DNA from: Streptosporangium roseum DSM 43021
GTDB lineage: Bacteria; Actinomycetota; Actinomycetes; Streptosporangiales; Streptosporangiaceae
DNA: 64,000 bases
Direction: 5' to 3'
Assembly (NCBI RefSeq): GCF_000024865.1
Contig: NC_013595.1
Coordinates: 3,658,001 to 3,722,000 of the forward strand
The notes beneath the pieces are model-generated. The model worked only from the letters and a program-made list of their open reading frames with translations, did no database searches and was not told where the DNA came from. A program made the translations under genes and the position numbers. Shown here one piece after another: positions 36,091 through 44,839 of this stretch. The stretch's first letter is position 1. Each line of letters begins with the position of its first letter.

Positions 36091-37158
36091 TTAGCTCCTC
36101 ACCCCCGCCAGGGGCACGTAGTCGCAGTCGTAGCCGAAGTAGCGCGGCCCGACGAGCGCCAGGCCCTCGGGAGTGGTCCACCGGGGGTCGCAGGGGGCCG
36201 CGATCACCGTGACGCGCAGGCCGTACCGCATGGCCTCGGTGGTGACCGGCTCGCCGGTGTCGGTGTCCAGGACGCAGATCAGGTCGGGAGTGGTGGCGAC
36301 GACGGCGCCGTCGCGTACGGCCATCAGGTGCTCGTTCTGGATGCTCAGCTCCAGGGTGCCCGCCGGGCCCTCCAGCAGTGCCCGGCCCCGGGCGAAGCCA
36401 CCGGTGGTGCGGCGCTCCATGTCGACCACCTTGCCGGTGAGCAGGTGGATGCCGCCCAGCAGCCGCGTCGCCGCGGCCACCGGGTCGGAGTGCTCGGCCC
36501 GCGCCAGCCGTACGGCACGGCCCAGGTCCTCGGCGAGCGTGAGCGTCGCGGGGACCAGCCCGTCGCGGAGCTGGTCGCCCCGGAGCACGGTGTCGGCGCA
36601 GGAGACCTGGCAGCCCATCACCATGCAGGCGGCGCGGGCGATCCGCTCCGACCAGAGGTTGGAGACCGCGTCGACGACCAGGGTGTTGCCCTTGTCGTCG
36701 GCGAGCGCCATCGGGGTGGTCGAGACGCCGATCAGCGTCGGCAGCACCATCTGGGTCTCGGGGAAGGCCCGGCCCATGGCGTCCCCGTCGACCAGCGGCA
36801 GCCCGGCCTGGGCGGCGGCGGCGATGGGGACCATGGAGTTCATGCCGCCGATCTCGATCGGGACGATGTGGGTGGCCCGGCGGCCGAGTACGGCCTCCAG
36901 CGCGCGCAGCGCGGTGAGCTCCTCGGTGCCCGCCGGGAGCTTCTCCAGCAGCACGGTCGGCGCCCCCATGCCGGAGACCGGCACGACGGTGGCGTCGGGC
37001 GGCACCTCGTCGATGTCCAGGAGGGTCACCGGGCCGTGGGCGAGGATCGCCTCGCGGGCCAGGAGCTTGCCGACGTAGGGGTCGCCCCCGCCGCCGGTGC
37101 CGAGGATCCCGGCGCCGCGGGCGAGGTCGTCGAGCTGGTCGGCTCCGAGTTCACGCAT
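36091..37158 (-). CDS. DUF917 protein (copy 1)
   Basis: 355 aa. ATG 37158 overlaps the stop of the HyuA-like gene by 8 bases and has GGAGAAG upstream. Family marks: LGTGGGGDPYVGKLL near the N-terminus, VPIEIGGMNSMVPIAAAAQAGLPLVDGDAMGRAFPE in the middle. DUF917 proteins are encoded beside hydantoinase/oxoprolinase subunits and are thought to act as a subunit or partner with them. Last gene of a five-gene operon (42599 down to 36091). Confidence 0.93.
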   Translation of the reverse strand: MRELGADQLDDLARGAGILGTGGGGDPYVGKLLAREAILAHGPVTLLDIDEVPPDATVVPVSGMGAPTVLLEKLPAGTEELTALRALEAVLGRRATHIVPIEIGGMNSMVPIAAAAQAGLPLVDGDAMGRAFPETQMVLPTLIGVSTTPMALADDKGNTLVVDAVSNLWSERIARAACMVMGCQVSCADTVLRGDQLRDGLVPATLTLAEDLGRAVRLARAEHSDPVAAATRLLGGIHLLTGKVVDMERRTTGGFARGRALLEGPAGTLELSIQNEHLMAVRDGAVVATTPDLICVLDTDTGEPVTTEAMRYGLRVTVIAAPCDPRWTTPEGLALVGPRYFGYDCDYVPLAGVRS

Positions 37159-38674
37159 TGATCTTCTCCAGGTCCAGGTCGCCGACCGCCTTGACGCGGA
37201 CGCGGGTCGCGCCGCCGGGCAGGTAGGCCAGGGGGATCTCCTCCACCTCGACGATCCGTACGCTGCCGATGCGGGCTCCGGCCCGTTCGGCGCGGGAGAC
37301 CGCCTCGTCACGGGCCCCGTCGAGCATGACCTCGCGCGAGCCGGAGAAGACCTGGTCCACCTCGCCGCCGACCTGCGCGATGGCCGCGCCGACGGCGTTG
37401 GCGACGGCGAAGTGGCCGGGGCGGTGGACCTCGTCGAAACCGGGGAGGCCGTCGGGGATGAGGATGCTGCCGCCGCCGACCGCGACGACGGGCAGCGGGG
37501 CGGCCGAGATCCGCATCCGGTCCACGGTCTCGGCGATGCGCTCGGCGATCGCGGCCAGCGCGGCGCGCGGGTCCAGGTGCGCGACGAGCGAGGGGTCGCC
37601 GATCTCGGCGTACCCGGCGGCCACCGCCAGGTCGGTGGCGGTGAGGGTGGGGCCGCCGAACACCAGCGCCTCCTCGGTGAGCCGGTAGCCGACGCTGCGC
37701 GGTCCCGCCGACCCGTCCGGGGCGATGAGCGAGCCGCCGCCGATGCCCAGCGACAGCACGTCGGGGATGCGGAAGTTGGTCCGCACCCCGGCGAGCTCGG
37801 CTTCGCCCGACGCCTCCCGGGGGAAGCCGCCGACCAGGATGCCCACGTCGGTGGTGGTCCCGCCGATGTCGACCACGGCGCAGTCGGCGAGCCCGGACAG
37901 GAACGCCGCGCCCCGCATCGAGTTGGTCGGCCCCGAGGCGAACGTCGCCACCGGGTAGCGCTGCGCCTGCCGGACGTCCATCAGCGTCCCGTCGTTCTGC
38001 GACAGGAACAGCGGGGCGACGATGCCCGCGGCCTTCAGCGCGTCCTCGAACGCGCCGACGGTGCGCTCGGCGAGCGGCCGCAGGGCGGCGTTGACGATGG
38101 TGGCGTTCTCTCTGGCCAGCAGGCCGACCCGGCCGATCTCGTGGGAGAGCGAGACATGGACCTCCGGGCCGAGTTCGGCGGCCAGGATCTCGGCGGCCCG
38201 CAGTTCGAACTCCGCGCTGACCGGCGAGAAGACCGAGGAGATCGCCACCGAGCGCAGGCCCCGGGCGGCTATGTCGGCCGCGACCCGCTTCAGTTCCTCG
38301 TGGTCGAGGTCGGAGATGGGGGTGCCGTCGTACTCGTGGCCGCCGTGGCACAGGTAGCTCCGCCCTCTGACGGCCTCGCGCAGCCGGGCGGGCCAGTCGA
38401 CCATCGGCGGCAGCGCGGCGGTGGCGGGCAGGCCGAGCCGTACGGCGGCGACGGGCTCCAGGCGGGAGGCCTCCACCAGCGCGTTGACGAAGTGGGTGGT
38501 GCCGATCATCACGGCGGAGGTCTCGGCGGCGCCGAGAGCGGTGATCGCCCCGGCGACGCCGGAGGTGACGTCCGCAGTGGTGGGGGATTTGACGGCGGCC
38601 AGCACCTCGCCGGTGTCGCCCAGGAGGGCGGCGTCGGTGTTGGTGCCGCCGACGTCGATTCCGATGCGCATCAT
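37151..38674 (-). CDS. Hydantoinase/oxoprolinase family protein, HyuA type (copy 1, intact)
   Basis: 507 aa. GGAAGAGA lies just before ATG 38674 (ATG 38671 also possible). ASKHA-type nucleotide-binding motifs are intact: IDVGGTNTD near residue 7 and VVDIGGTTTDVG near 270; also RENATIVNAAL, QNDGTLMD and GIGGGSLI. ATP-dependent opening of a cyclic amide such as a hydantoin, 5-oxoproline or similar ring is the family reaction. It is shorter than the 680-residue full HyuA, as in the DUF917-linked subgroup. Lies between the permease and DUF917 copy 1. Confidence 0.92.
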   Translation of the reverse strand: MMRIGIDVGGTNTDAALLGDTGEVLAAVKSPTTADVTSGVAGAITALGAAETSAVMIGTTHFVNALVEASRLEPVAAVRLGLPATAALPPMVDWPARLREAVRGRSYLCHGGHEYDGTPISDLDHEELKRVAADIAARGLRSVAISSVFSPVSAEFELRAAEILAAELGPEVHVSLSHEIGRVGLLARENATIVNAALRPLAERTVGAFEDALKAAGIVAPLFLSQNDGTLMDVRQAQRYPVATFASGPTNSMRGAAFLSGLADCAVVDIGGTTTDVGILVGGFPREASGEAELAGVRTNFRIPDVLSLGIGGGSLIAPDGSAGPRSVGYRLTEEALVFGGPTLTATDLAVAAGYAEIGDPSLVAHLDPRAALAAIAERIAETVDRMRISAAPLPVVAVGGGSILIPDGLPGFDEVHRPGHFAVANAVGAAIAQVGGEVDQVFSGSREVMLDGARDEAVSRAERAGARIGSVRIVEVEEIPLAYLPGGATRVRVKAVGDLDLEKINA

Positions 38675-38693
38675 GCTCTCTTCCGGATGGATT

Positions 38694-40013
38694 TCAGACG
38701 TGTACGGCAGGCTGGTCGACGGGGAGTTCCCGCGTCCCGCGGACCAGGCCGAGCTTCCCGGCGACGATGTAGCCGAGCCCGGCCAGGATCAGCGAGTTGA
38801 GCGCGGGGATGCCGATCCACCCGTAGGCGTCGCTCAGCCAGCCGACCAGGGCCGCGGCCGCCCAGATCGCGATGGTGGCGGGCACCCAGGCGGGCTCGGT
38901 CTCGGGCAGCCGCCCGAGCTCGCGGGAGGCGTCCAGGACGGGCCGCCAGCGCTTGACCACGAAGTACTCGGCGACCATGATCCCGGCGATCGGCGGGGTG
39001 ACGACGCCGAGGACGAACAGGAATCCGGCGAAGGCGTCCAGGATCCCGGCGGCGGCGGCGATGCTGCCCAGCAGGCCGATGCCGACGGTGACGGCGACCC
39101 GGTTGAGCCGTACGCCGACCGTGGACTCCACGGCGTTCATCAGTCCGAGCGCCGCCGAGTAGAGGTTCCAGTTGTTGATCTTCACGGTGGCCGAGACCAG
39201 GATGACGACGCCGACGACTCCGGAGGAGGCCGTGATGATCGCGACGATGTCGGAGGTCTTGACGGCGTAGGCCAGGAGCACCCCGGCCAGGCCGAGCACG
39301 TACTCGCCGAGGGAGATGCCGACCAGCGTCTGCTTGACCACGTCGGAGGTGCTGCGGTTGAACCGGGTCATGTCCGGGGTGGTGACCGCGCCGACGATGT
39401 AGGAACCGGCGACGATCGTCGCCCCGGTCGCGACCGTGATCGGGGCGCCGAAGGGGGAGGAGGAGATCAGCTCGCCCAGGCTGTGCCGGGAGACCTCCAC
39501 CCACATGGCCCAGCCCGCCAGCCCCAGGAACGCGGGCACGGTGACGAAGGCCGTCCAGCCCATCGCCCGGAAGCCCTTCAGGACCAGGGCGGTCACGCCG
39601 AGGCCGGCGATGAGGGACCAGGCCCACAGGGGGATGCCGCTCATGATGGCGTGCAGGCCCGCCGCGAAGACCGCGGTCTGCACGCCGAACCAGCCGAACA
39701 GGCTCAGCGTGATGATCACGCCGATCAGCGTGGAGCCGTACCGGCCGAACCCGGTCCAGCGGGCCAGCACGGAGGTGGACAGGCCCTCGCGCATCCCGGC
39801 GATGCCGACGAAGATGCAGACGATCTCCAGGATCACCGAGCCGAGCGTGAACGCCCAGAACGCTCCCCAGAACGACAGCCCCGCGCCCAGCGTCGCGCCG
39901 AGCAGGAACTGCGTGAGGTCCGACAGCTGGCCGAAGCGCTGCACGGCCACGTTGAACCACGAGTAGCGGGCAGCCTGCGGAACCCGCTCCAGCGGGTAGT
40001 CCTCATCGATCAT
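38694..40013 (-). CDS. NCS1-type nucleobase/hydantoin permease
   Basis: 439 aa, ATG 40013 with AAAGG upstream. About 12 membrane segments. NCS1 features: RYSWFNVAVQRFGQLSDL at the N-terminus, FGAPITVATGATIVAGSYIVGAVTTPDMTRF in the middle, KINNWNLYSAALGLMN later. Related to CodB (cytosine) and Mhp1 (hydantoin) transporters. Central position between two HyuA/DUF917 pairs suggests it imports the ring compound they open. Confidence 0.93.
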   Translation of the reverse strand: MIDEDYPLERVPQAARYSWFNVAVQRFGQLSDLTQFLLGATLGAGLSFWGAFWAFTLGSVILEIVCIFVGIAGMREGLSTSVLARWTGFGRYGSTLIGVIITLSLFGWFGVQTAVFAAGLHAIMSGIPLWAWSLIAGLGVTALVLKGFRAMGWTAFVTVPAFLGLAGWAMWVEVSRHSLGELISSSPFGAPITVATGATIVAGSYIVGAVTTPDMTRFNRSTSDVVKQTLVGISLGEYVLGLAGVLLAYAVKTSDIVAIITASSGVVGVVILVSATVKINNWNLYSAALGLMNAVESTVGVRLNRVAVTVGIGLLGSIAAAAGILDAFAGFLFVLGVVTPPIAGIMVAEYFVVKRWRPVLDASRELGRLPETEPAWVPATIAIWAAAALVGWLSDAYGWIGIPALNSLILAGLGYIVAGKLGLVRGTRELPVDQPAVHV

Positions 40014-40035
40014 TTCGAGACCTTTCAGGGGGGTT

Positions 40036-41430
40036 TCAGAGCCGTGAAGGAGGGCCGGCCGCCCGAGCGCGGAGCCTGAGGAACGGGCCGGGCAGGTAGG
40101 CCAGCGGGGAGCTGCCGGTCTCGACGATCTCGACGTGCCGGGGGTCGGCTCCGGCGCGCACCGCGTGCGCCCGCGCCTCCTCGGCGACGGCGTCGAGCGC
40201 CTCGGCGAGCCGGGTCCGCCCCTCCAGGCGGACGATCCGCTCGTACTGGCCGCCGACCGGGCTGGTCGCCGCGCCGATCGCCCCGGCGGTCCTGCCGTGT
40301 TCGGGCCGCCGGACGTCCGGCACGCCCAGCAGCCCGTCCGGTACGGCGGGCGCCCCGCCGCCCACCATGACCACCGGCAGCCGGTCGACGCCCGGCTGCA
40401 GCCGGTCCACCGCCTCGGCCAGCTCCGTGAGGCCACCGCTCCCCGCGCCCCGGCCGGCGGCCGCCTGGGCGCGGTCACGGAGAGGAGCCCCGGGGGCGCG
40501 GTCGCCGGCGGAGCCCCGGGGCACCCGGATCAGCTCGGGGATGCGGAAGCCCACGGGGACGCCGCCGATGTCGGCCCCCCGCGTGGTCTCCTCGGGGAAG
40601 CCCCCGGCCAGCGCCCCGACCCGGATACGGCTCGCGCCCACGTCGGCGACCACCGCGTCCCGCAGGCCGGTCAGCACGCCCGCACCGCGCAGCGTGCTCG
40701 CGGGCCCGCTGCCCAGGCTGAGCCCGGGATGCCGGGCCAGATACTCCAGGCTCATCAGCGTCCCGTCGCCCCGGGTCACGAAGACGGCCGCGCCGGGGAG
40801 GGCGAGGGCCAGCCGTTCGGCGGTGTCCAGGGCGAACCGGGAGAGCGCCGCGTCCAGGATCGTCGCGTTCTCCCGCTCGATCAGCCCGAGGGAACCCAGG
40901 TCGGCGGAGAGGGAGACCGGCAGCGGCCCCAGCTCGGCGTGGACGATCTCCGCCGCCTCGCGTTCCTGGTCGCCGTCGATGGGGGAGAACACGCCGGTCA
41001 CGGCGACGGCCTCGGCCCGCCCCGCCACCCGGGCCGCGAAGCGCGCGACCGCCTGCCGATCCAGCGGGGTCCGGTGCTCGGGGCCCAGTCCGCCGCCGCC
41101 GTCGACGATCCCCGCGCCCGCCTCGACCGCCTCCCGCAGGTCGACGGGCCAGCCGAAGAACGGCCGCACGGCCTGCGCGGAGGGGCCGCCGATCCGCAGC
41201 GCGGCGACGCGGCAGAGCCCGGCGCGCTCGGCGACCGCGGTGGCGGCTCCGCGCAGCCCGACGGCGATCCGGGTGGCCCCGGCGGATCCGAGCGCCGTGA
41301 GCGCCGCGACCACGCCGGCCACCGGGTCGCCCTGGACCGAGGCCACCTTGACCGTGGCCAGCACGGCTCCGGCGTCGTCCAGGGCGGCGGCGTCGGTGTT
41401 GGTCGGGCCCACGTCCACGCCGATGTTCAC
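40036..41430 (-). CDS. HyuA-type protein (copy 2), probable pseudoenzyme
   Basis: 464 aa, GTG 41430 overlapping the upstream stop as GTGA, with GGAG before it. Clearly homologous to copy 1 (VDVGPTNTDAAALDDAG, RENATILDAALSRF, TRGDGTLMSLEYL) but the key sites are altered: DVGGTNT reads DVGPTNT, the second motif DIGGTTTD reads DVGASRIR, and about 50 residues around the glycine motif GIGGGS are missing, replaced by an Arg/Gly/Ala-rich stretch. The frame is open and codon use is normal, so it is under selection, but ATP binding as in copy 1 looks impossible. A structural or regulatory subunit is my best guess. Confidence 0.85.
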   Translation of the reverse strand: MNIGVDVGPTNTDAAALDDAGAVLATVKVASVQGDPVAGVVAALTALGSAGATRIAVGLRGAATAVAERAGLCRVAALRIGGPSAQAVRPFFGWPVDLREAVEAGAGIVDGGGGLGPEHRTPLDRQAVARFAARVAGRAEAVAVTGVFSPIDGDQEREAAEIVHAELGPLPVSLSADLGSLGLIERENATILDAALSRFALDTAERLALALPGAAVFVTRGDGTLMSLEYLARHPGLSLGSGPASTLRGAGVLTGLRDAVVADVGASRIRVGALAGGFPEETTRGADIGGVPVGFRIPELIRVPRGSAGDRAPGAPLRDRAQAAAGRGAGSGGLTELAEAVDRLQPGVDRLPVVMVGGGAPAVPDGLLGVPDVRRPEHGRTAGAIGAATSPVGGQYERIVRLEGRTRLAEALDAVAEEARAHAVRAGADPRHVEIVETGSSPLAYLPGPFLRLRARAAGPPSRL

Positions 41431-42599
41431 TTCTCCGCCTCCGGTCCGCAGGGCCGGGGCGCCCCGGAGAGCCGCCCGGACGGCCGGGAGGGGTCGGGGA
41501 GCGGCTCGGATGTCCGGGAGGGGTCGGGGAGCGGCTCGGATGTCCGGGAGGGGTCGGGGAGCGGCTCGGACGGCCGGGAGAGTCCGGGGGCGGTGAGGCC
41601 GGCGAGTCCGGGGAACCGCCCGGACGGCCCGGGGAGTCCGGAGAGTCCGAAGGCCTCGGGTCCGCCGAGGCGGAGGCCGGCGGGGGTCCGCCACACGGGG
41701 TCGCACTCCAGCCGCACGACGCCGACGCGCAGGCCGTACCGGAGCTGCTCGACCTGGACGGCGTCCCCGCTCCTGGTGTCCAGCAGCGCGATGATGTCCG
41801 GCACGGCGGCCAGCAGGTCGCCGTCCTCGAAGACCGCGAGGTATTCGCTCTGCGCCTCGATCCGGATGAGCCGTCCGCCGTCCGCACCCAGCCCCTCGAC
41901 GAGGATCGAGCCGCCCTCCACCGTGGCGACCTTCCCGGTGAGCAGCGGGGCGGGGAGGTTCTCGCCGAGCCCGGCCGCGCGGGTGATCGAGCCGGTGACG
42001 GTGGAGGCGCGGACCTGGGCGGCGCGCAGCACGTACTCGCTGGAGGCCATCTGCCCGCCGAACGCCTCCAGCGCGACCCGCGCCAGGCGCTCCAGCCAGC
42101 GGCCGTCGACGTTGTCGATCACCACGGTCCGGCCGCGCTCGTCGCAGAGCACGGCGGGCGTGGGACTGATCCCGTGCAGCTCCATCGCGGTCTGGTCCAT
42201 CCGGGGGAAGGCCCGGCCCATGCCGTCGGCGTCCACCAGCGGCAGCCCGAGGTAGGCGGCCCACGCCACGGCGACGCATCCGTTGGCGCCGCCGATCTCG
42301 CTGGGCATCAGTGCCTCGACGCGGGAGCCGTGCAGCTTCTCGACCTGTTCCCGCAGGTAGGCCGGTTCGCCCCGGCCGCCGATCCGTTCGACCTGCACCG
42401 CGGAGGTGCCCACGCTGCCGCAGGGCATGACGAGAGCGCCTGGGGCCAGCTCCTCCGGCTGGATGACGCGGACCGGGCCGTGCTCCTCCAGCGCCTGGGC
42501 GGCCACCGCGCGCATCATCGACACCGACCCGCCGCCGCCCGATCCCAGGACGGCGCAGCCGCGTGCGTACGCGGGGAGCAGCTCGTTGTCGATGTCCAC
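41427..42599 (-). CDS. DUF917 protein (copy 2) with repetitive tail
   Basis: 390 aa from GTG 42599. Core matches copy 1: LGSGGGGSVSMM, MPSEIGGANGCVAVAWAAYLGLPLVDADGMGRAFPR. The last 60 residues are a low-complexity tail containing SEPLPDPSRT three times, coded by a 30-bp tandem repeat, and absent from copy 1. First gene of the operon; no good ribosome site is seen before the GTG (a run of G adjoins it). Faces the divergent pucR-type gene. Confidence 0.9.
   Translation of the reverse strand: MDIDNELLPAYARGCAVLGSGGGGSVSMMRAVAAQALEEHGPVRVIQPEELAPGALVMPCGSVGTSAVQVERIGGRGEPAYLREQVEKLHGSRVEALMPSEIGGANGCVAVAWAAYLGLPLVDADGMGRAFPRMDQTAMELHGISPTPAVLCDERGRTVVIDNVDGRWLERLARVALEAFGGQMASSEYVLRAAQVRASTVTGSITRAAGLGENLPAPLLTGKVATVEGGSILVEGLGADGGRLIRIEAQSEYLAVFEDGDLLAAVPDIIALLDTRSGDAVQVEQLRYGLRVGVVRLECDPVWRTPAGLRLGGPEAFGLSGLPGPSGRFPGLAGLTAPGLSRPSEPLPDPSRTSEPLPDPSRTSEPLPDPSRPSGRLSGAPRPCGPEAEK
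41491..41580 (-). repeat. 30-bp tandem repeat, 3 copies, in the DUF917 copy 2 tail
   Basis: Copies 41491-41520 and 41521-41550 are identical; 41551-41580 differs at two bases. The length keeps the frame and codes for ten residues per unit. Confidence 0.92.
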
Positions 42600-42611
42600 C
42601 CCCGAAGGCTA

Positions 42612-42682
42612 TGAACAACCCCGCGCATGCTCCCTATGCTGGGAGAACACGGTTCGCCGGGTAAGTGTGCGCCTGGCACACT
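42612..42682 (+). promoter_or_regulatory. Promoter and dyads upstream of the PucR-type gene
   Basis: Possible -35 TGAACA (42612-42617) and -10 TATGCT (42635-42640), 17-base spacing; the -10 sits in the loop of CTCCC/GGGAG (42630-42645). Downstream, AGTGTGC and GCACACT (42664-42682) form a perfect 7-base inverted repeat with a 5-base spacer, right before the start codon. This is a good candidate operator for autoregulation and for the divergent operon. Confidence 0.65.
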
Positions 42683-42688
42683 GGAGAG

Positions 42689-44071
42689 ATGCTGGATCGT
42701 CTGCTGAGCGCGCCGGGCCTCGACGGACTCCGGCACCTGGCGGGTCCGCCGGACGCCCGGCCGGTCGTCCACGTCCGGCTGGCGGAGGACCTGCGCGATC
42801 TGGTCCACCAGCCGCCCGGCTCCATGATCGTGCTCACCGGCGCCGTCACCCGGCAGGCCGCGGGCTACCGCCTGGACGTCGCCATCCGTGACGCCGCCGC
42901 CGCTTCGGCCGCGGCCCTGGTGTTCACCTCCTTCGACGGCCCGCTCCCCGTCACGGCGACGGCCCTGGCCGATCGGGGCGCGCTCGCGCTGCTCGCCTTC
43001 ACCGGGGATCTCGCCGAGCTGGCGGTGGCGGCCGAACGGGTCCTGTCCGGTTCGGCGGCGGACGCGCTGGTCCGGGCCGAGGCGGCGACCGCGTCGGTCC
43101 TGCGCGCGGGCGGTGACCCCGACCGGATCGCGGCCGCGGCCGCCGACTCGCTCGGCGTCCCCGTCCACACCGACGGCGCAACCTTCTCCGCGGACCCGCC
43201 GGACGGCCATCTCGCCCGTGCCGTCCGGCTGGTCCTCGGGGTCGCCGCTCTCGCCGCGGCCGGCGGCCACTCCGACGACCACCCGGTGCGGTCACGTTCG
43301 CAACTGCTGACCGAGCTGCTGATCGCCCCCGAGGAGCAGGCGTTCCGGCTCGCCACCCGCGCGCGTGCCCTCGGGCTCGCCGTCGACGCCTGGCACATCG
43401 CGCTGCGGGTGGAGCCCACCGAGCTGACCGGCTCGGACCGCTACGCCGTTCTCGACGCGGCGGGACCCGTCGCGGCGCGCCTGCTGCGGTCGGCGGGCGG
43501 CCCCGACTGGCATCTGGCCCGCGCCGACGACGCGCTGATCATCATCCGCACCCAGCAGCTCGACCCGGGCAGGGACGGCCTGCGGGCCGCCGTCGCCGAC
43601 GCCGAATGGCTGCTGTCCCACCTCCGTGACCGCTTCGCCGGCGCGGGCCTGCGCTGCGGGGTCAGCGGCGCGCACCGCGGCCCGCTCGGCCTGCGCGCCT
43701 CGGCCCTCGAAGCCCGTACGGCGCTGCTCCGCAACCCGGCCTCCGCCTCCCCGGTCACCGCGCACGACGTGGCCGGGCTCGACCGCATGCTCGTCGAGTG
43801 GTATTCCTCCGACGCCGCCCGCCAGGCCGTGCAGGAACTCCTCGCCCCGCTGCTGGCCCTCGGCGCGAAGCGGGCCGAGCCGCTGGTGCGCACCCTGCAG
43901 TCCTACCTCGACCACCAGGGCTCGCCCGCGCGGGTCGCCGAGGAGCTCCACCTGCACCGCAACGCGGTGAGCCAGCGGATCCGGCGCATCGAGGAGCTCC
44001 TCCACACCGACCTCGGCGACCCCCAGCAGCGCCTGGCGCTGCAGCTCGCCTGCCGGGCGGCCCGCATCTGA
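42689..44071 (+). CDS. PucR/CdaR-family transcriptional regulator
   Basis: 460 aa from ATG 42689; GTG 42665 would add eight residues but lies inside the dyad. N-terminal PucR-type sensor region, central GGDEF-like/diguanylate-derived region (LLTELLIAPEEQAFRLATRARALG), and C-terminal HTH_30: YLDHQGSPARVAEELHLHRNAVSQRIRRIEELL. PucR-type regulators respond to purine or hydantoin catabolites and activate the matching operon. The divergent DUF917-HyuA-permease operon is the likely target. Confidence 0.93.
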   Translation: MLDRLLSAPGLDGLRHLAGPPDARPVVHVRLAEDLRDLVHQPPGSMIVLTGAVTRQAAGYRLDVAIRDAAAASAAALVFTSFDGPLPVTATALADRGALALLAFTGDLAELAVAAERVLSGSAADALVRAEAATASVLRAGGDPDRIAAAAADSLGVPVHTDGATFSADPPDGHLARAVRLVLGVAALAAAGGHSDDHPVRSRSQLLTELLIAPEEQAFRLATRARALGLAVDAWHIALRVEPTELTGSDRYAVLDAAGPVAARLLRSAGGPDWHLARADDALIIIRTQQLDPGRDGLRAAVADAEWLLSHLRDRFAGAGLRCGVSGAHRGPLGLRASALEARTALLRNPASASPVTAHDVAGLDRMLVEWYSSDAARQAVQELLAPLLALGAKRAEPLVRTLQSYLDHQGSPARVAEELHLHRNAVSQRIRRIEELLHTDLGDPQQRLALQLACRAARI

Positions 44072-44095
44072 CCTCGGAAGGCCGCGACGGGGAAA

Positions 44096-44127
44096 GCCCA
44101 TGGCCGCCGGGTAAGGCGGCCATGGGC
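44096..44127. terminator. Bidirectional terminator between pucR-type and eda genes
   Basis: Perfect 13-base arms GCCCATGGCCGCC / GGCGGCCATGGGC with loop GGGTAA. The two flanking genes converge on it. Confidence 0.85.
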
Positions 44128-44227
44128 CGGGTTCCATGAGCTTCTGCACCGGGTCACGGTGACTCATGGCCGCAGGCGGACCAAGGGAGGAGGCGGCCCG
44201 CCTGCGAGGTTCGGGGGCGGGTGCGCC

Positions 44228-44839
44228 CTAGCGGAGGGCGGCCGCCTCGGCGGCCAGCTTCTCGATCCGCGCGTAGTCGCCGGTGGCCAGCGCGTCGGCG
44301 GGGGTGAGCCAGGTGCCTCCCACGCAGCCGACGTTCGGCAGCGCGAGGTAGTCGGGAGCCGACGCGAGCCGGATCCCGCCCGTCGGGCAGAACCGCACGT
44401 CCGGCAGCGGGCCGCCGAGCGCCTTCAGGTACGGCAGGCCGCCGGCGGCCTCGGCCGGGAAGAACTTCATCTCCGTCAGCCCGCGCTCGGCCAGCGCCAA
44501 GACCTCCGACGCGGTCGCCACGCCGGGCAGGAACGGCACGCCGCTCGCCTCCATGGCGTCCACCAGCTTCGGCGTGCTGCCCGGACTCACCAGGAACCGG
44601 GATCCGGCGGCCACGGAGGCCGCCACGTCGGCCGGGGTGCGGATGGTCCCGGCGCCGATCACCGCTTCGGGCACCTCGGCCGCGATCCGCTCGATGGCCT
44701 TCAGAGCGTCGGCCGTGCGGAGGGTCACCTCGATGACCGGAAGACCGCCCGCCACCAGGGCGCGCGCCAGGGGCACCGCGGTCTCCAGGTCGTCGATCAC
44801 GACGACCGGCACGACCGGGGCGATGTCCAGCAGACTCAT
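44228..44839 (-). CDS. eda: KDPG aldolase (2-dehydro-3-deoxyphosphogluconate aldolase)
   Basis: 203 aa. Cleaves KDPG to pyruvate and glyceraldehyde 3-phosphate, last step of the Entner-Doudoroff pathway. Family marks: GGLPVIEVTLRTADAL with catalytic Glu, IGAGTIRTPADV, FLVSPGSTP, and Schiff-base Lys in MKFFPAEAAGG; CPTGGI later. ATG 44839 overlaps the glk stop as ATGA. Last gene of the zwf-edd-glk-eda operon. Confidence 0.96.
   Translation of the reverse strand: MSLLDIAPVVPVVVIDDLETAVPLARALVAGGLPVIEVTLRTADALKAIERIAAEVPEAVIGAGTIRTPADVAASVAAGSRFLVSPGSTPKLVDAMEASGVPFLPGVATASEVLALAERGLTEMKFFPAEAAGGLPYLKALGGPLPDVRFCPTGGIRLASAPDYLALPNVGCVGGTWLTPADALATGDYARIEKLAAEAAALR

Noticed and set aside
35559..36212. 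Small open frames (35559-35744 minus, 35934-36212 plus)
   Set aside because: Arg/Pro-rich low-complexity translations, no ribosome site or family resemblance.
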